This document shows, one piece after another, positions 15,024 through 22,126 of a stretch of 32,442 nt of DNA; position 1 is the first letter of the stretch, and the number at the start of each line of letters is the position of its first letter. The DNA is from an uncultured Eubacterium sp. (GTDB lineage Bacteria > Bacillota > Clostridia > Peptostreptococcales > Anaerovoracaceae): NCBI GenBank assembly GCA_937966095.1, contig CALCKF010000005.1, forward strand, positions 1-32,442. Reading direction: 5' to 3'. Below the pieces are notes generated by a model that ran no database searches, was not told the DNA's origin, and was given only the letters and a program-made list of their open reading frames with translations. The translations under genes and the position numbers were made by a program.

Positions 15024-16226
15024 ATGAAAGTTTTAGTAATCAACTGCGGTAGTTCTTCACTGAAGTACCAGGTTCTGGATATGACAAACGAAGTTCTTCT
15101 CTGTAAAGGCCTGGTTGAAAGAATAGGTATGGAAGGATCTGTGATCACTCATACGAAAATCGGTATGGATAAGTTCCAGTTGATCGTTCCTATGGAAAAT
15201 CATAAGGATGCTATTTCTCATGTACTGATGGCGATCCAGGATGAAAACCACGGTGTTGTGAAAAACATGAGTGAAATAGGAGCTGTAGGACATCGTGTGG
15301 TTCATGCAGGAGAAAAATTTGCTTATTCGGTACTTATCGATGATAAAGTTATAGAAGCTCTTGAAGAATGTATAGATCTGGCGCCTCTCCATAATCCGCC
15401 AAACCTTCTCGGTATAGCGGCATGCCAGGAACTTATGCCGGATACACCGATGGTTGCAGTATTCGATACGGCTTTCCATCAGACTATGCCTCCTGAATCA
15501 TATATTTATGCTATTCCTTACGAATACTATGAAAAATACGGTATCAGAAGATACGGATTCCATGGAACGAGTCACAAGTATGTTGCAGAGAGGGCTGCTG
15601 ATATATTGAACGTAAATCTGGACGATCTCAAACTGATAACATGTCATCTTGGCAACGGAGCATCTGTTACAGCGATCAAGAGAGGAAAGTGTATAGATAC
15701 ATCTATGGGTTTCACACCTCTGGAGGGACTTGTAATGGGAACGAGATGCGGAGATATCGATCCTGCAATAGTTACTTATATCAGGGAAAAGGAAAATCTC
15801 GATCCCGGAGTTGCAAACGAGATACTCAATAAAAAGTCGGGTGTCCTGGGGATCTCCGGTGTTTCCAGTGATTTCAGAGATTTGGAGGCAGCTGCGGAAG
15901 ATGGGAACGAAAGAGCTATGCTTGCTCTTAAAGTGTTTGCCCATAAGGTCAGATTCTATATAGGAGCTTATATAGCAGAAATGAATGGTGTCGACGCTAT
16001 CGTATTCACTGCTGGTGTAGGTGAGAACGATATCTCCATGAGGGACATCATATGCAATGATCTTGGAAATCTCGGCATAAAACTGGATGTTGTTAAAAAC
16101 AAGGTGAGAGGCAAGGAAATGATAATATCGCGTGATGATTCAAATGTGAAGATCATCCTTATTCCTACCAATGAAGAACTGATGATAGCCAGAGATACTT
16201 ATAAAATAGTGACTTCCAGGAACTAG
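15024..16226 (+). CDS. ackA: Acetate kinase
   Basis: This 400-residue enzyme converts acetyl phosphate and ADP to acetate and ATP, the energy-yielding end of acetate fermentation. Family motifs run in order: MKVLVINCGSSSLKYQ with Asn7, GHRVVHAGE, FDTAFHQTMP with the catalytic Asp, RRYGFHGTSHKYV, CHLGNGASV, GTRCGDIDPAI and VFTAGVGEN. Length is normal. GGAGGA at 15011-15016 precedes the ATG. Its usual partner pta is not adjacent. The next gene is rpmF, where clostridia often have a YceD/DUF177 gene in between. Codon use here is more biased than in the neighbours (few rare codons), consistent with high expression. Confidence 0.97.
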   Translation: MKVLVINCGSSSLKYQVLDMTNEVLLCKGLVERIGMEGSVITHTKIGMDKFQLIVPMENHKDAISHVLMAIQDENHGVVKNMSEIGAVGHRVVHAGEKFAYSVLIDDKVIEALEECIDLAPLHNPPNLLGIAACQELMPDTPMVAVFDTAFHQTMPPESYIYAIPYEYYEKYGIRRYGFHGTSHKYVAERAADILNVNLDDLKLITCHLGNGASVTAIKRGKCIDTSMGFTPLEGLVMGTRCGDIDPAIVTYIREKENLDPGVANEILNKKSGVLGISGVSSDFRDLEAAAEDGNERAMLALKVFAHKVRFYIGAYIAEMNGVDAIVFTAGVGENDISMRDIICNDLGNLGIKLDVVKNKVRGKEMIISRDDSNVKIILIPTNEELMIARDTYKIVTSRN

Positions 16227-16268
16227 AGATGGTATAAAAAGCTTTTTTGACAACAGATAAAATATATG

Positions 16269-16298
16269 TTGACAAGTCATGCATATGGAATGTATACT
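16269..16298 (+). promoter_or_regulatory. Strong promoter of rpmF
   Basis: A perfect TTGACA (16269-16274), 18-base spacer, then TATACT (16293-16298). Transcription would begin near 16305, giving a leader of about 75 bases. Confidence 0.72.
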
Positions 16299-16306
16299 TT
16301 AGAAGT

Positions 16307-16343
16307 TGTGAATTATTTTACGGACATCATGTTCACAGAACAT
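16307..16343 (+). promoter_or_regulatory. Possible structured leader of rpmF
   Basis: TGTGAA (16307-16312) can pair with TTCACA (16332-16337), with GGAC between. The same TTCACA also sits in a perfect inverted repeat ATGTTC-ACA-GAACAT (16329-16343), so two exclusive hairpins are possible. The arrangement resembles the rpmB leader. Confidence 0.3.
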
Positions 16344-16379
16344 ATAATACACATAATGGCGCAAAAGGAGGTGTAAAAC

Positions 16380-16562
16380 ATGGCAGTACCTAAGAGAAAA
16401 ACTTCAAAAGCGAGGAGAGACAAGAGAAGATCTCCAAACATGAAGATGAAAGCACCTGGACTTTCTATCTGTCCACAGTGTCACGAGCCAAAACTTCCCC
16501 ACAGAGTTTGCCCTAATTGCAACTATTACAACGGTAAGGAAGTCGTTGCTTCCGATATGTAG
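16380..16562 (+). CDS. rpmF: 50S ribosomal protein L32
   Basis: This 60-residue protein is bL32 of the large subunit. It begins MAVPKRKTSKARRDKRRS, the family hallmark, and has the zinc ribbon CPQC and CPNC, the C+ form. AAAGGAGGTG is the ribosome binding site. It has its own strong promoter and terminator. In many Firmicutes rpmF is preceded by yceD/DUF177 and followed by plsX and fab genes; none of these is present here. Confidence 0.97.
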   Translation: MAVPKRKTSKARRDKRRSPNMKMKAPGLSICPQCHEPKLPHRVCPNCNYYNGKEVVASDM

Positions 16563-16607
16563 CCTGTGGTGCACAATTCAGGGAGCAAAATCGTAAATGG
16601 GATTTAG

Positions 16608-16638
16608 AAAGCGGTATCATATTTTGGTGCCGCTTTTT
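16608..16638 (+). terminator. Terminator after rpmF
   Basis: AAAGCGGTATCA (16608-16619) pairs with TGGTGCCGCTTT (16625-16636), two G-T pairs, loop TATTT, followed by TT. Confidence 0.85.
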
Positions 16639-16673
16639 GAACATATCTATATTTTATATGAAGGGAGAAAGTA

Positions 16674-17018
16674 ATGCTTTTCGTAGAATATCCAAAATGT
16701 TCGACATGTCGTAAAGCGAGAAAGTATCTGGAGGATAAAGGCGTGGAATTTGAAAGCCGACATATCGTCGAGAATAATCCTACCGCGGATGAACTCAGAG
16801 AATGGATAAGGATAAGCGGGTATCCGGCAAGGAAATTTTTTAATACAAGCGGTATAAAATACAGGGAAATGGGACTTAAGGACCGTATGGATCTGATGAC
16901 GGATGACGAAAAGATAGAGCTTCTTTCAACAGATGGAATGCTTGTAAAGCGTCCTATACTTGTAGATGGAGACAGGATATTTGTAGGGTTTAAAGAAAAA
17001 GAATGGGTGTTTGACTGA
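16674..17018 (+). CDS. Spx/ArsC-family thioredoxin-fold protein
   Basis: This 114-residue protein has the ArsC/Spx fold: an N-terminal Cys motif YPKCSTCRKARKYL (Cys9 and Cys12), the central helix region LREWIRISGYPARKFFNTSG, and the C-terminal KRPILVDGDRIFVGF loop. Family members are either arsenate-type reductases, transcription regulators such as Spx and MgsR, or uncharacterised YffB-like proteins. The CxxC form and lack of arsenic genes nearby argue for a general redox protein, but the role is not decidable. The start has GGGAGAAAG upstream. It sits just before the manganese riboswitch promoter, with no terminator between. Confidence 0.85.
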   Translation: MLFVEYPKCSTCRKARKYLEDKGVEFESRHIVENNPTADELREWIRISGYPARKFFNTSGIKYREMGLKDRMDLMTDDEKIELLSTDGMLVKRPILVDGDRIFVGFKEKEWVFD

Positions 17019-17026
17019 ATAAACCA

Positions 17027-17055
17027 TTGACATTCGGCATGAAAGACTATATCAT
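17027..17055 (+). promoter_or_regulatory. Promoter of the manganese riboswitch transcript
   Basis: A perfect TTGACA (17027-17032), 17-base spacer, then TATCAT (17050-17055). Predicted RNA start is near 17062, exactly where the riboswitch P1 stem begins. Confidence 0.75.
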
Positions 17056-17062
17056 GGGTTTT

Positions 17063-17169
17063 AATAAAAGGGAGTAGCAGGCACTGTTTGTGTTTACGCT
17101 ATCGTCAGCGCGATGGGATTCGTGGCGGGAATTCCATCCGGTGCGTAATGAAACTGCGAGACTTTTATT
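17063..17169 (+). promoter_or_regulatory. yybP-ykoY manganese riboswitch aptamer
   Basis: The leader opens with AATAAAAGGGAGTAGC, which matches the conserved 5' part of the yybP-ykoY motif, and contains the conserved loop elements CGTCA (17103-17107) and CCGG (17138-17141). P1 is AATAAAAG (17063-17070) paired with CTTTTATT (17162-17169), 8 perfect bp. The class is known to bind Mn2+ and to turn genes on. The P1 3' strand is also part of the terminator stem that follows, giving a clear switching mechanism. Confidence 0.88.
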
Positions 17170-17198
17170 GCATTTGGATGCAGTAAAAGTCTCTTTTT
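17158..17198 (+). terminator. Riboswitch-controlled terminator
   Basis: A 15-bp stem (17158-17172 with 17179-17193, one G-T pair), loop TTTGGA, then TTTTT (17194-17198). Its left arm contains the whole P1 3' strand (17162-17169), so aptamer P1 and terminator cannot coexist. Manganese binding should favour readthrough into the ATPase gene. Confidence 0.9.
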
Positions 17199-17287
17199 GT
17201 GTTTTATCAGAAAATGACAGTGCAGTGCTTTATTCATATAAGATTTTTGATGATACGGGCATAATAATATTCATAAGGAGAACAGCT

Positions 17288-19942
17288 ATGAAAGAATTTT
17301 ATAAAATGACTGAGAAAGAAGCAATGATAGAAGTGAACGGAAGTACTGATCCGTTGTCAGAAGAGCAGATAAAGGACCGGTTTGAAAAATATGGACCGAA
17401 TGAACTTGCTGAAGGCAAGAAAAAATCCAAACTGCGCATTTTCCTGGAGCAGTTCAGGGACTTTCTGGTAATAATACTGATGCTTGCAGCAATAATCTCA
17501 GGGATCTTAGGAGATTTGGAGAGCACTATAGTAATACTTGTGGTAATAACGATAAACGCTTTGCTGGGAACGGTACAGACAGTGAAGGCGGAGCAGTCTC
17601 TTGACAGTCTGAAAAAAATGTCTGCTCCGGAAGCTAAAGTCATGCGCGGAGGAAAGTTTACAAAGATACCTGCATCCTGTATAACTGTGGGAGATATAGT
17701 GAGCCTGGAGGCTGGTGATTTTGTTCCGGCAGACGGAAGAATAATATCAAATGCGGGTATGAAGGTTGACGAGAGTGCTCTTACAGGTGAAAGCCTGGGA
17801 GTTGAGAAAGATACAGAAGTCATAGGCGAAACAGCTCCTCTGGGAGATCGCATCAATATGGTTTATTCCGGAAGTTTTGTTACTTATGGGCGAGGAGAAT
17901 TCCTTGTGACTTCAACAGGAATGGATACAGAAGTAGGGAAAATCGCATCTCTGCTCAAGACCACTTCTGAAAAGAAAACGCCTCTGCAGGTAAATCTGGA
18001 TAACTTTGGAAGGAAACTGTCCGTGCTTATTCTCGTTTTCTGTGGAGTGCTGTTTGGTATAAGTGTATTCAGAGGGGAGCCTATAGGAGATGCTTTTCTG
18101 TTTGCTGTTGCACTGGCTGTAGCGGCAATACCGGAAGCCCTCAGTTCTATAGTAACTATAGTGCTTTCATTCGGTACTCAGAAGATGGCCAGAGAACATG
18201 CTATAATAAGAAAGCTTCAAGCTGTTGAGGGTCTGGGAAGTGTTTCCGTCATATGCTCTGACAAGACAGGAACTCTTACGCAGAATAAAATGACGGTTGA
18301 AGACTATTATGTTCATGGAAAAAGGATCGAAGCAGGTGATGTTGATGAAAAAGACCGTGGGCAGATGAATCTTTTGACAGCCAGTGTTTTGTGCAATGAT
18401 TCCACTATAGCAGACGGTAAGGAAATCGGTGATCCTACAGAGACAGCTCTTGTTAATATGGCGTCAGGGATCGGGAAATCATATGAAAACATCCGCAGTG
18501 AAAATCCCAGGATTGCGGAAATACCTTTTGACAGCGATCGTAAACTGATGTCGACATGTCATAGAATGGCTGACGGAAGAACACTTATGATAACGAAAGG
18601 TGCTGTAGATGTTCTGGTAAAAAGGCTCAAGGGTATAGAGGACGAGGATGGTATAAGGGATATACAGGAAAAAGATATAGAGGATATAGAAAAATGCAAT
18701 GAAGATTTCTCGCGTAATGGGTTGAGGGTGCTGTCTTTTGCATATAAAGAGATAACGGAGGACTTTTCTCCTGGTGTTGATGATGAGGATGATATGATAT
18801 TTCTCGGTCTTATATCTATGATGGATCCTCCTAGAAAAGAATCGATGACAGCAGTTGCGGAGTGTATAGATGCCGGAATAAAGCCGGTGATGATAACAGG
18901 AGATCATAAGGTCACTGCGGCGGCTATAGCAAAGAAGATAGGGATACTTAGAGATGATTCGGAGGCATGTGAGGGATCGTTGCTGGATAATATGAGCGAT
19001 GAGGAACTCAGAGATCATGTTGAGAATATATCGGTATATGCAAGGGTTTCTCCTGAACACAAGATAAGGATAGTGCGCGCATGGCAGGATAAGGGCAATA
19101 TAGTTGCAATGACAGGAGACGGAGTAAATGACGCGCCGGCTCTGAAACAGGCGGATATTGGAGTTGCTATGGGGATCACGGGAAGCGAGGTTTCAAAAGA
19201 TGCGGCAGCTATGGTGCTGACCGATGATAATTTTGCAACTATAGTAAAGGCTGTTGAAAATGGCAGGAATGTATATAAAAATATAAAAAATTCTATACAG
19301 TTTCTGCTGTCAGGTAATTTTGGAGCAATATTGACAGTGCTTTATGCATCAGTACTTGCTCTTCCTGTTCCGTTTGCTCCTGTTCATTTGCTGTTCATAA
19401 ATCTTCTCACAGACAGCCTGCCTGCTATAGCCCTTGGACTTGAGCCTCACAGCAGGGAACTCATGAACGAGAAGCCAAGACCCGCAGATGAATCGATACT
19501 TACCAGATCGTTTCTCGCAAAGATAGGTGTAGGAGGAGTCTCAATATGCATAATGACAGTTCTTTCGTTTATGATAGGCTTGAACGGATGGTTAACGGCT
19601 GGAGAACTTGGGGGCAGTGCATTGTTAGGAAGTACTATGGCATTTGGTACTCTTTGTATCAGCAGACTTTTTCATGGATTCAACTGCAAGTCTGACAGAC
19701 CGGTAGTATTTACAAAACGTGTATGGAACAACAAATGGCTCATAGGAGCATTTCTTGTGGGTCTTGTCCTTATAACAGGCGCTTTGATGATACCGACAGT
19801 GGATCATATATTCAAGGTACAGACTCTTGGGATCCCACAGATGTTGATAGTATACGGTCTTGCTTTTATGAACATACCTGTTATACAGCTGATAAAATGG
19901 ATAAAGCTTAAAGCATCCGGGTCTGCAAAGAATGGTAATTGA
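17288..19942 (+). CDS. P2-type cation-transporting ATPase, probable Mn2+ (or Ca2+) exporter
   Basis: This 884-residue pump has the full P-type layout: N-terminal cytoplasmic segment, actuator domain with DESALTGES, phosphorylation site SDKTGT with Asp325, hinge TGDGVNDAPAL, and about ten membrane segments. Ion ligands of SERCA site II are kept in TM4 (PEAL, Glu283) and TM6 (NLLTD, Asn705 and Asp709). The site I Glu of TM5 (SERCA Glu771) is Ala680, so one ion per cycle is expected, as in PMR1-type Ca/Mn pumps. The upstream manganese riboswitch argues for Mn2+ export. I place the start at 17288, with AAGGAG at 17275-17280; the frame is open back to 17090 but that runs through the riboswitch and terminator. 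Confidence 0.93.
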   Translation: MKEFYKMTEKEAMIEVNGSTDPLSEEQIKDRFEKYGPNELAEGKKKSKLRIFLEQFRDFLVIILMLAAIISGILGDLESTIVILVVITINALLGTVQTVKAEQSLDSLKKMSAPEAKVMRGGKFTKIPASCITVGDIVSLEAGDFVPADGRIISNAGMKVDESALTGESLGVEKDTEVIGETAPLGDRINMVYSGSFVTYGRGEFLVTSTGMDTEVGKIASLLKTTSEKKTPLQVNLDNFGRKLSVLILVFCGVLFGISVFRGEPIGDAFLFAVALAVAAIPEALSSIVTIVLSFGTQKMAREHAIIRKLQAVEGLGSVSVICSDKTGTLTQNKMTVEDYYVHGKRIEAGDVDEKDRGQMNLLTASVLCNDSTIADGKEIGDPTETALVNMASGIGKSYENIRSENPRIAEIPFDSDRKLMSTCHRMADGRTLMITKGAVDVLVKRLKGIEDEDGIRDIQEKDIEDIEKCNEDFSRNGLRVLSFAYKEITEDFSPGVDDEDDMIFLGLISMMDPPRKESMTAVAECIDAGIKPVMITGDHKVTAAAIAKKIGILRDDSEACEGSLLDNMSDEELRDHVENISVYARVSPEHKIRIVRAWQDKGNIVAMTGDGVNDAPALKQADIGVAMGITGSEVSKDAAAMVLTDDNFATIVKAVENGRNVYKNIKNSIQFLLSGNFGAILTVLYASVLALPVPFAPVHLLFINLLTDSLPAIALGLEPHSRELMNEKPRPADESILTRSFLAKIGVGGVSICIMTVLSFMIGLNGWLTAGELGGSALLGSTMAFGTLCISRLFHGFNCKSDRPVVFTKRVWNNKWLIGAFLVGLVLITGALMIPTVDHIFKVQTLGIPQMLIVYGLAFMNIPVIQLIKWIKLKASGSAKNGN

Positions 19943-19968
19943 TCGGTGTAAATAAAGCCGGTAATAAT

Positions 19969-20007
19969 AAAACTGCTGTATCGGATATAAAGGTACAGCA
20001 GTTTTTT
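19969..20007. terminator. Terminator between the convergent ATPase and asd genes
   Basis: AAAACTGCTGTA (19969-19980) pairs perfectly with TACAGCAGTTTT (19994-20005), 13-base loop, followed by T on the plus strand. The minus strand ends in TTTTATTATT, so it can work both ways. Confidence 0.88.
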
Positions 20008-20028
20008 GCTTATCTTAAGTTCTATTGG

Positions 20029-21033
20029 TTAGTCTTCCATTTGGTCTAAAAGAAGTTCTGCTATCTGTATCGCATTTGTTGCAGCTCCTTTTCTTATATT
20101 ATCTGCGACAACCCAGATGTTGAGACCGTTTTCAATGGAAAAATCACGACGTATACGTCCGATATATACGTCATCGGTACCTGCGGCATTTCTTGCCAGC
20201 GGATATACGTTATGCTCTATATCATCCTGAACTATTATGCCCGGTGAGTTTTTAAAGAGTTCCACTACATCTTCCAATTCAAAAGGCTTCGCCAATTCTA
20301 CATTTATAGACTCGCTGTGAGAATCGAATACAGGCACTCTTACAGTTGTAGCTGTAACTCTGATGTTTTCATCGAGAATTTTATGTGTCTCATTGATCAT
20401 TTTCATTTCTTCTTTAGTATAGCCGTTATCGGTGAAGACGTCTATATGCGGAAGACAGTTACCTGCTATAGGATGCGGATATGCCTGGAGTTTGTCATCG
20501 TTTCCTGCAAGCCCGTTTTTAAGATCGTTTATTCCTTTCACACCTGAACCTGATACTGCCTGATATGTGGAGTATACCACGCGCTTTATACCATATTTGT
20601 CATGAAGCGGTTTTAAAGCTACCATGGCTTGTATTGTTGAGCAATTAGGATTGGCGATAATGCCTTTATTCCATTTGATATCTTCAGGGTTAACTTCAGG
20701 AACCACCAGAGGCACATCCTTATCCATTCTCCACTGACTGCTGTTGTCAACAACGGTCACACCATGAGCAGCAGCAATGGGAGCAAATTTTTCACTGGTA
20801 GATCCTCCTGCTGAGAAAAGTGCGATATCTATGGGTTTGTCAAATGAATGTTCAGTCAGTTCCTCAACGGTATATTCTTTTCCCTTGAAGGTCAACTTCT
20901 TTCCTGCTGATTTGGCTGATGCCATCATATAGATGTTTTCAAAAGGAAAATCTCTTTCCTCCAAAACTTTTAAAAACGTGGTTCCCACTACTCCCGTAGC
21001 GCCCACAACTGCAATATTGGGTTTTCTTTTCAT
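20029..21033 (-). CDS. asd: Aspartate-semialdehyde dehydrogenase
   Basis: This 334-residue NADPH enzyme reduces aspartyl phosphate to the semialdehyde, the branch point to lysine, diaminopimelate, threonine and methionine. The Rossmann motif is VVGATGVVGTTFLKVL, the catalytic Cys131 lies in NPNCSTIQ, STYQAVSGSGVKG follows, and the C terminus has DNIRKGAATNAIQIAELL. Length is typical of the family. GGAGGT lies just before the start. It is transcribed alone and leftward, with no lysine riboswitch or T-box in the upstream 244 bases. Confidence 0.97.
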   Translation of the reverse strand: MKRKPNIAVVGATGVVGTTFLKVLEERDFPFENIYMMASAKSAGKKLTFKGKEYTVEELTEHSFDKPIDIALFSAGGSTSEKFAPIAAAHGVTVVDNSSQWRMDKDVPLVVPEVNPEDIKWNKGIIANPNCSTIQAMVALKPLHDKYGIKRVVYSTYQAVSGSGVKGINDLKNGLAGNDDKLQAYPHPIAGNCLPHIDVFTDNGYTKEEMKMINETHKILDENIRVTATTVRVPVFDSHSESINVELAKPFELEDVVELFKNSPGIIVQDDIEHNVYPLARNAAGTDDVYIGRIRRDFSIENGLNIWVVADNIRKGAATNAIQIAELLLDQMED

Positions 21034-21096
21034 AAATGGTGACCTCCTAAATTTATTGATAAATTATTATATTATTTAATAGCACTTTTTCCCATC

Positions 21097-21126
21097 ATTA
21101 TACTACTAAAACAGTTAAGATGTAAA
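21097..21126 (-). promoter_or_regulatory. Candidate promoter of asd
   Basis: On the minus strand, TTTACA (21126-21121), an 18-base spacer and a perfect TATAAT (21102-21097). Confidence 0.5.
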
Positions 21127-21234
21127 GAGATGGGAGGGATTTTGTGATGTATACACATAATATGGAAGATTATCTTGTAATAAGCAGAAAAAAGCATAAG
21201 GTGGACAATTTTTATATCATTTAACATATGGTTA

Positions 21235-21243
21235 TGGTATAAT
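21235..21243 (+). promoter_or_regulatory. Extended -10 promoter of the uppP operon
   Basis: TGGTATAAT is a perfect -10 with an extended TG element; no good -35 is visible at 16-18 bases. It lies 35 bases before uppP, which has GGGAGG as its ribosome binding site. Confidence 0.5.
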
Positions 21244-21277
21244 CAAATAATATAGTGAAAAACAGGGAGGTTTTTTT

Positions 21278-22114
21278 ATGACGTATTTTCAAGCGATAAT
21301 ATTGGGTCTGGCACAGGGGCTATCGGAATTTCTGCCTATAAGCAGTTCGGGCCATTTAGCGCTTTTGCAATATTTCTTTGGTATAAGTGCGGAAAATGTG
21401 CTGCCTTTTGCAGTACTTCTCCATCTTGGAACACTTGTTTCGGTATTCATAATTTACTGGAAAGACATAGTGGAGCTGGTAAAGGAACTGGGTGCAGTCA
21501 TAAAAGATCTGTTCACAGGAAAAGGTCTCAGAATCAATGCAAATCCTACGAGAAGACTTGGATTTATGATAATAGTGGCAACGATACCTACTGCCGTAAT
21601 CGGACTTGTATTCAATGATCTGTTCAGTGCTCTTTATTTGTCACTTGCGGCTATAGGAACAGGGCTTCTCATTACCGGCACGATACTTTTCATTGCAGAA
21701 AAAATGGGGAAAAATAACAAATCGGTAAAGGAAATGAAATTCAGAAATGCGTTTTTTGTAGGAGTGATGCAGGGAATAGCCATATGCCCGGGTATATCGA
21801 GATCAGGCTCTACTCTTTTTGGAGGGCTTATATCAGGTCTTAACAAGGAGTTTGCAGTCAAGTTTGCCTTTCTGATATCGATTCCGTCGATACTTGGCTC
21901 AGTGATAGTAGAGGCACCTGATGCATTCAGGGCTGGAATGGATATTTCTTTGATAGGCCCGGTGATCGTAGGTGTGATAGTATCTGCGCTTTCGGGACTG
22001 TTCGCTATAAAAGCAATGATAAAACTAGTATCCAATAAAAGGCTCATAGGATTTTCATTTTATACATGGGCGATTGGAATAGCAGTGATAGTATACAGCT
22101 TTATGCTTGCATAA
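21278..22114 (+). CDS. uppP: Undecaprenyl-diphosphatase
   Basis: This 278-residue integral membrane enzyme (BacA family) removes a phosphate from undecaprenyl diphosphate so the lipid carrier can be reused for cell wall synthesis. Both active-site motifs are present: GLAQGLSEFLPISSSGHL (Glu17 and the SSSGH stretch) and CPGISRSGSTLFGGLISG. Hydrophobic segments cover most of the chain. It begins a run of closely packed genes (uppP, ftsK, rimO, pgsA, cinA). Bacitracin resistance is a known consequence of high expression in the family. Confidence 0.97.
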   Translation: MTYFQAIILGLAQGLSEFLPISSSGHLALLQYFFGISAENVLPFAVLLHLGTLVSVFIIYWKDIVELVKELGAVIKDLFTGKGLRINANPTRRLGFMIIVATIPTAVIGLVFNDLFSALYLSLAAIGTGLLITGTILFIAEKMGKNNKSVKEMKFRNAFFVGVMQGIAICPGISRSGSTLFGGLISGLNKEFAVKFAFLISIPSILGSVIVEAPDAFRAGMDISLIGPVIVGVIVSALSGLFAIKAMIKLVSNKRLIGFSFYTWAIGIAVIVYSFMLA

Positions 22115-22126
22115 ATGAGGTAAATG

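Noticed and set aside
16236..16252. AAAAAGCTTTTTT after ackA as a terminator.
   Set aside because: Only about four A-T pairs with an AGCT loop; too weak to call.
16329..16343. GTTC-ACA-GAAC considered as a LexA (SOS) box.
   Set aside because: The arms are in the opposite order to the Gram-positive LexA site (GAAC-N4-GTTC) and a ribosomal protein gene is an unlikely target.
17090..17287. The ATPase reading frame is open upstream to 17090, adding 66 codons.
   Set aside because: This stretch is the manganese riboswitch and its terminator. A ribosome binding site and normal family N terminus lie at 17288.
21034..21277. Looked for a lysine riboswitch or T-box upstream of asd.
   Set aside because: The leader is short (about 60 bases from the predicted start) and has none of the conserved elements.
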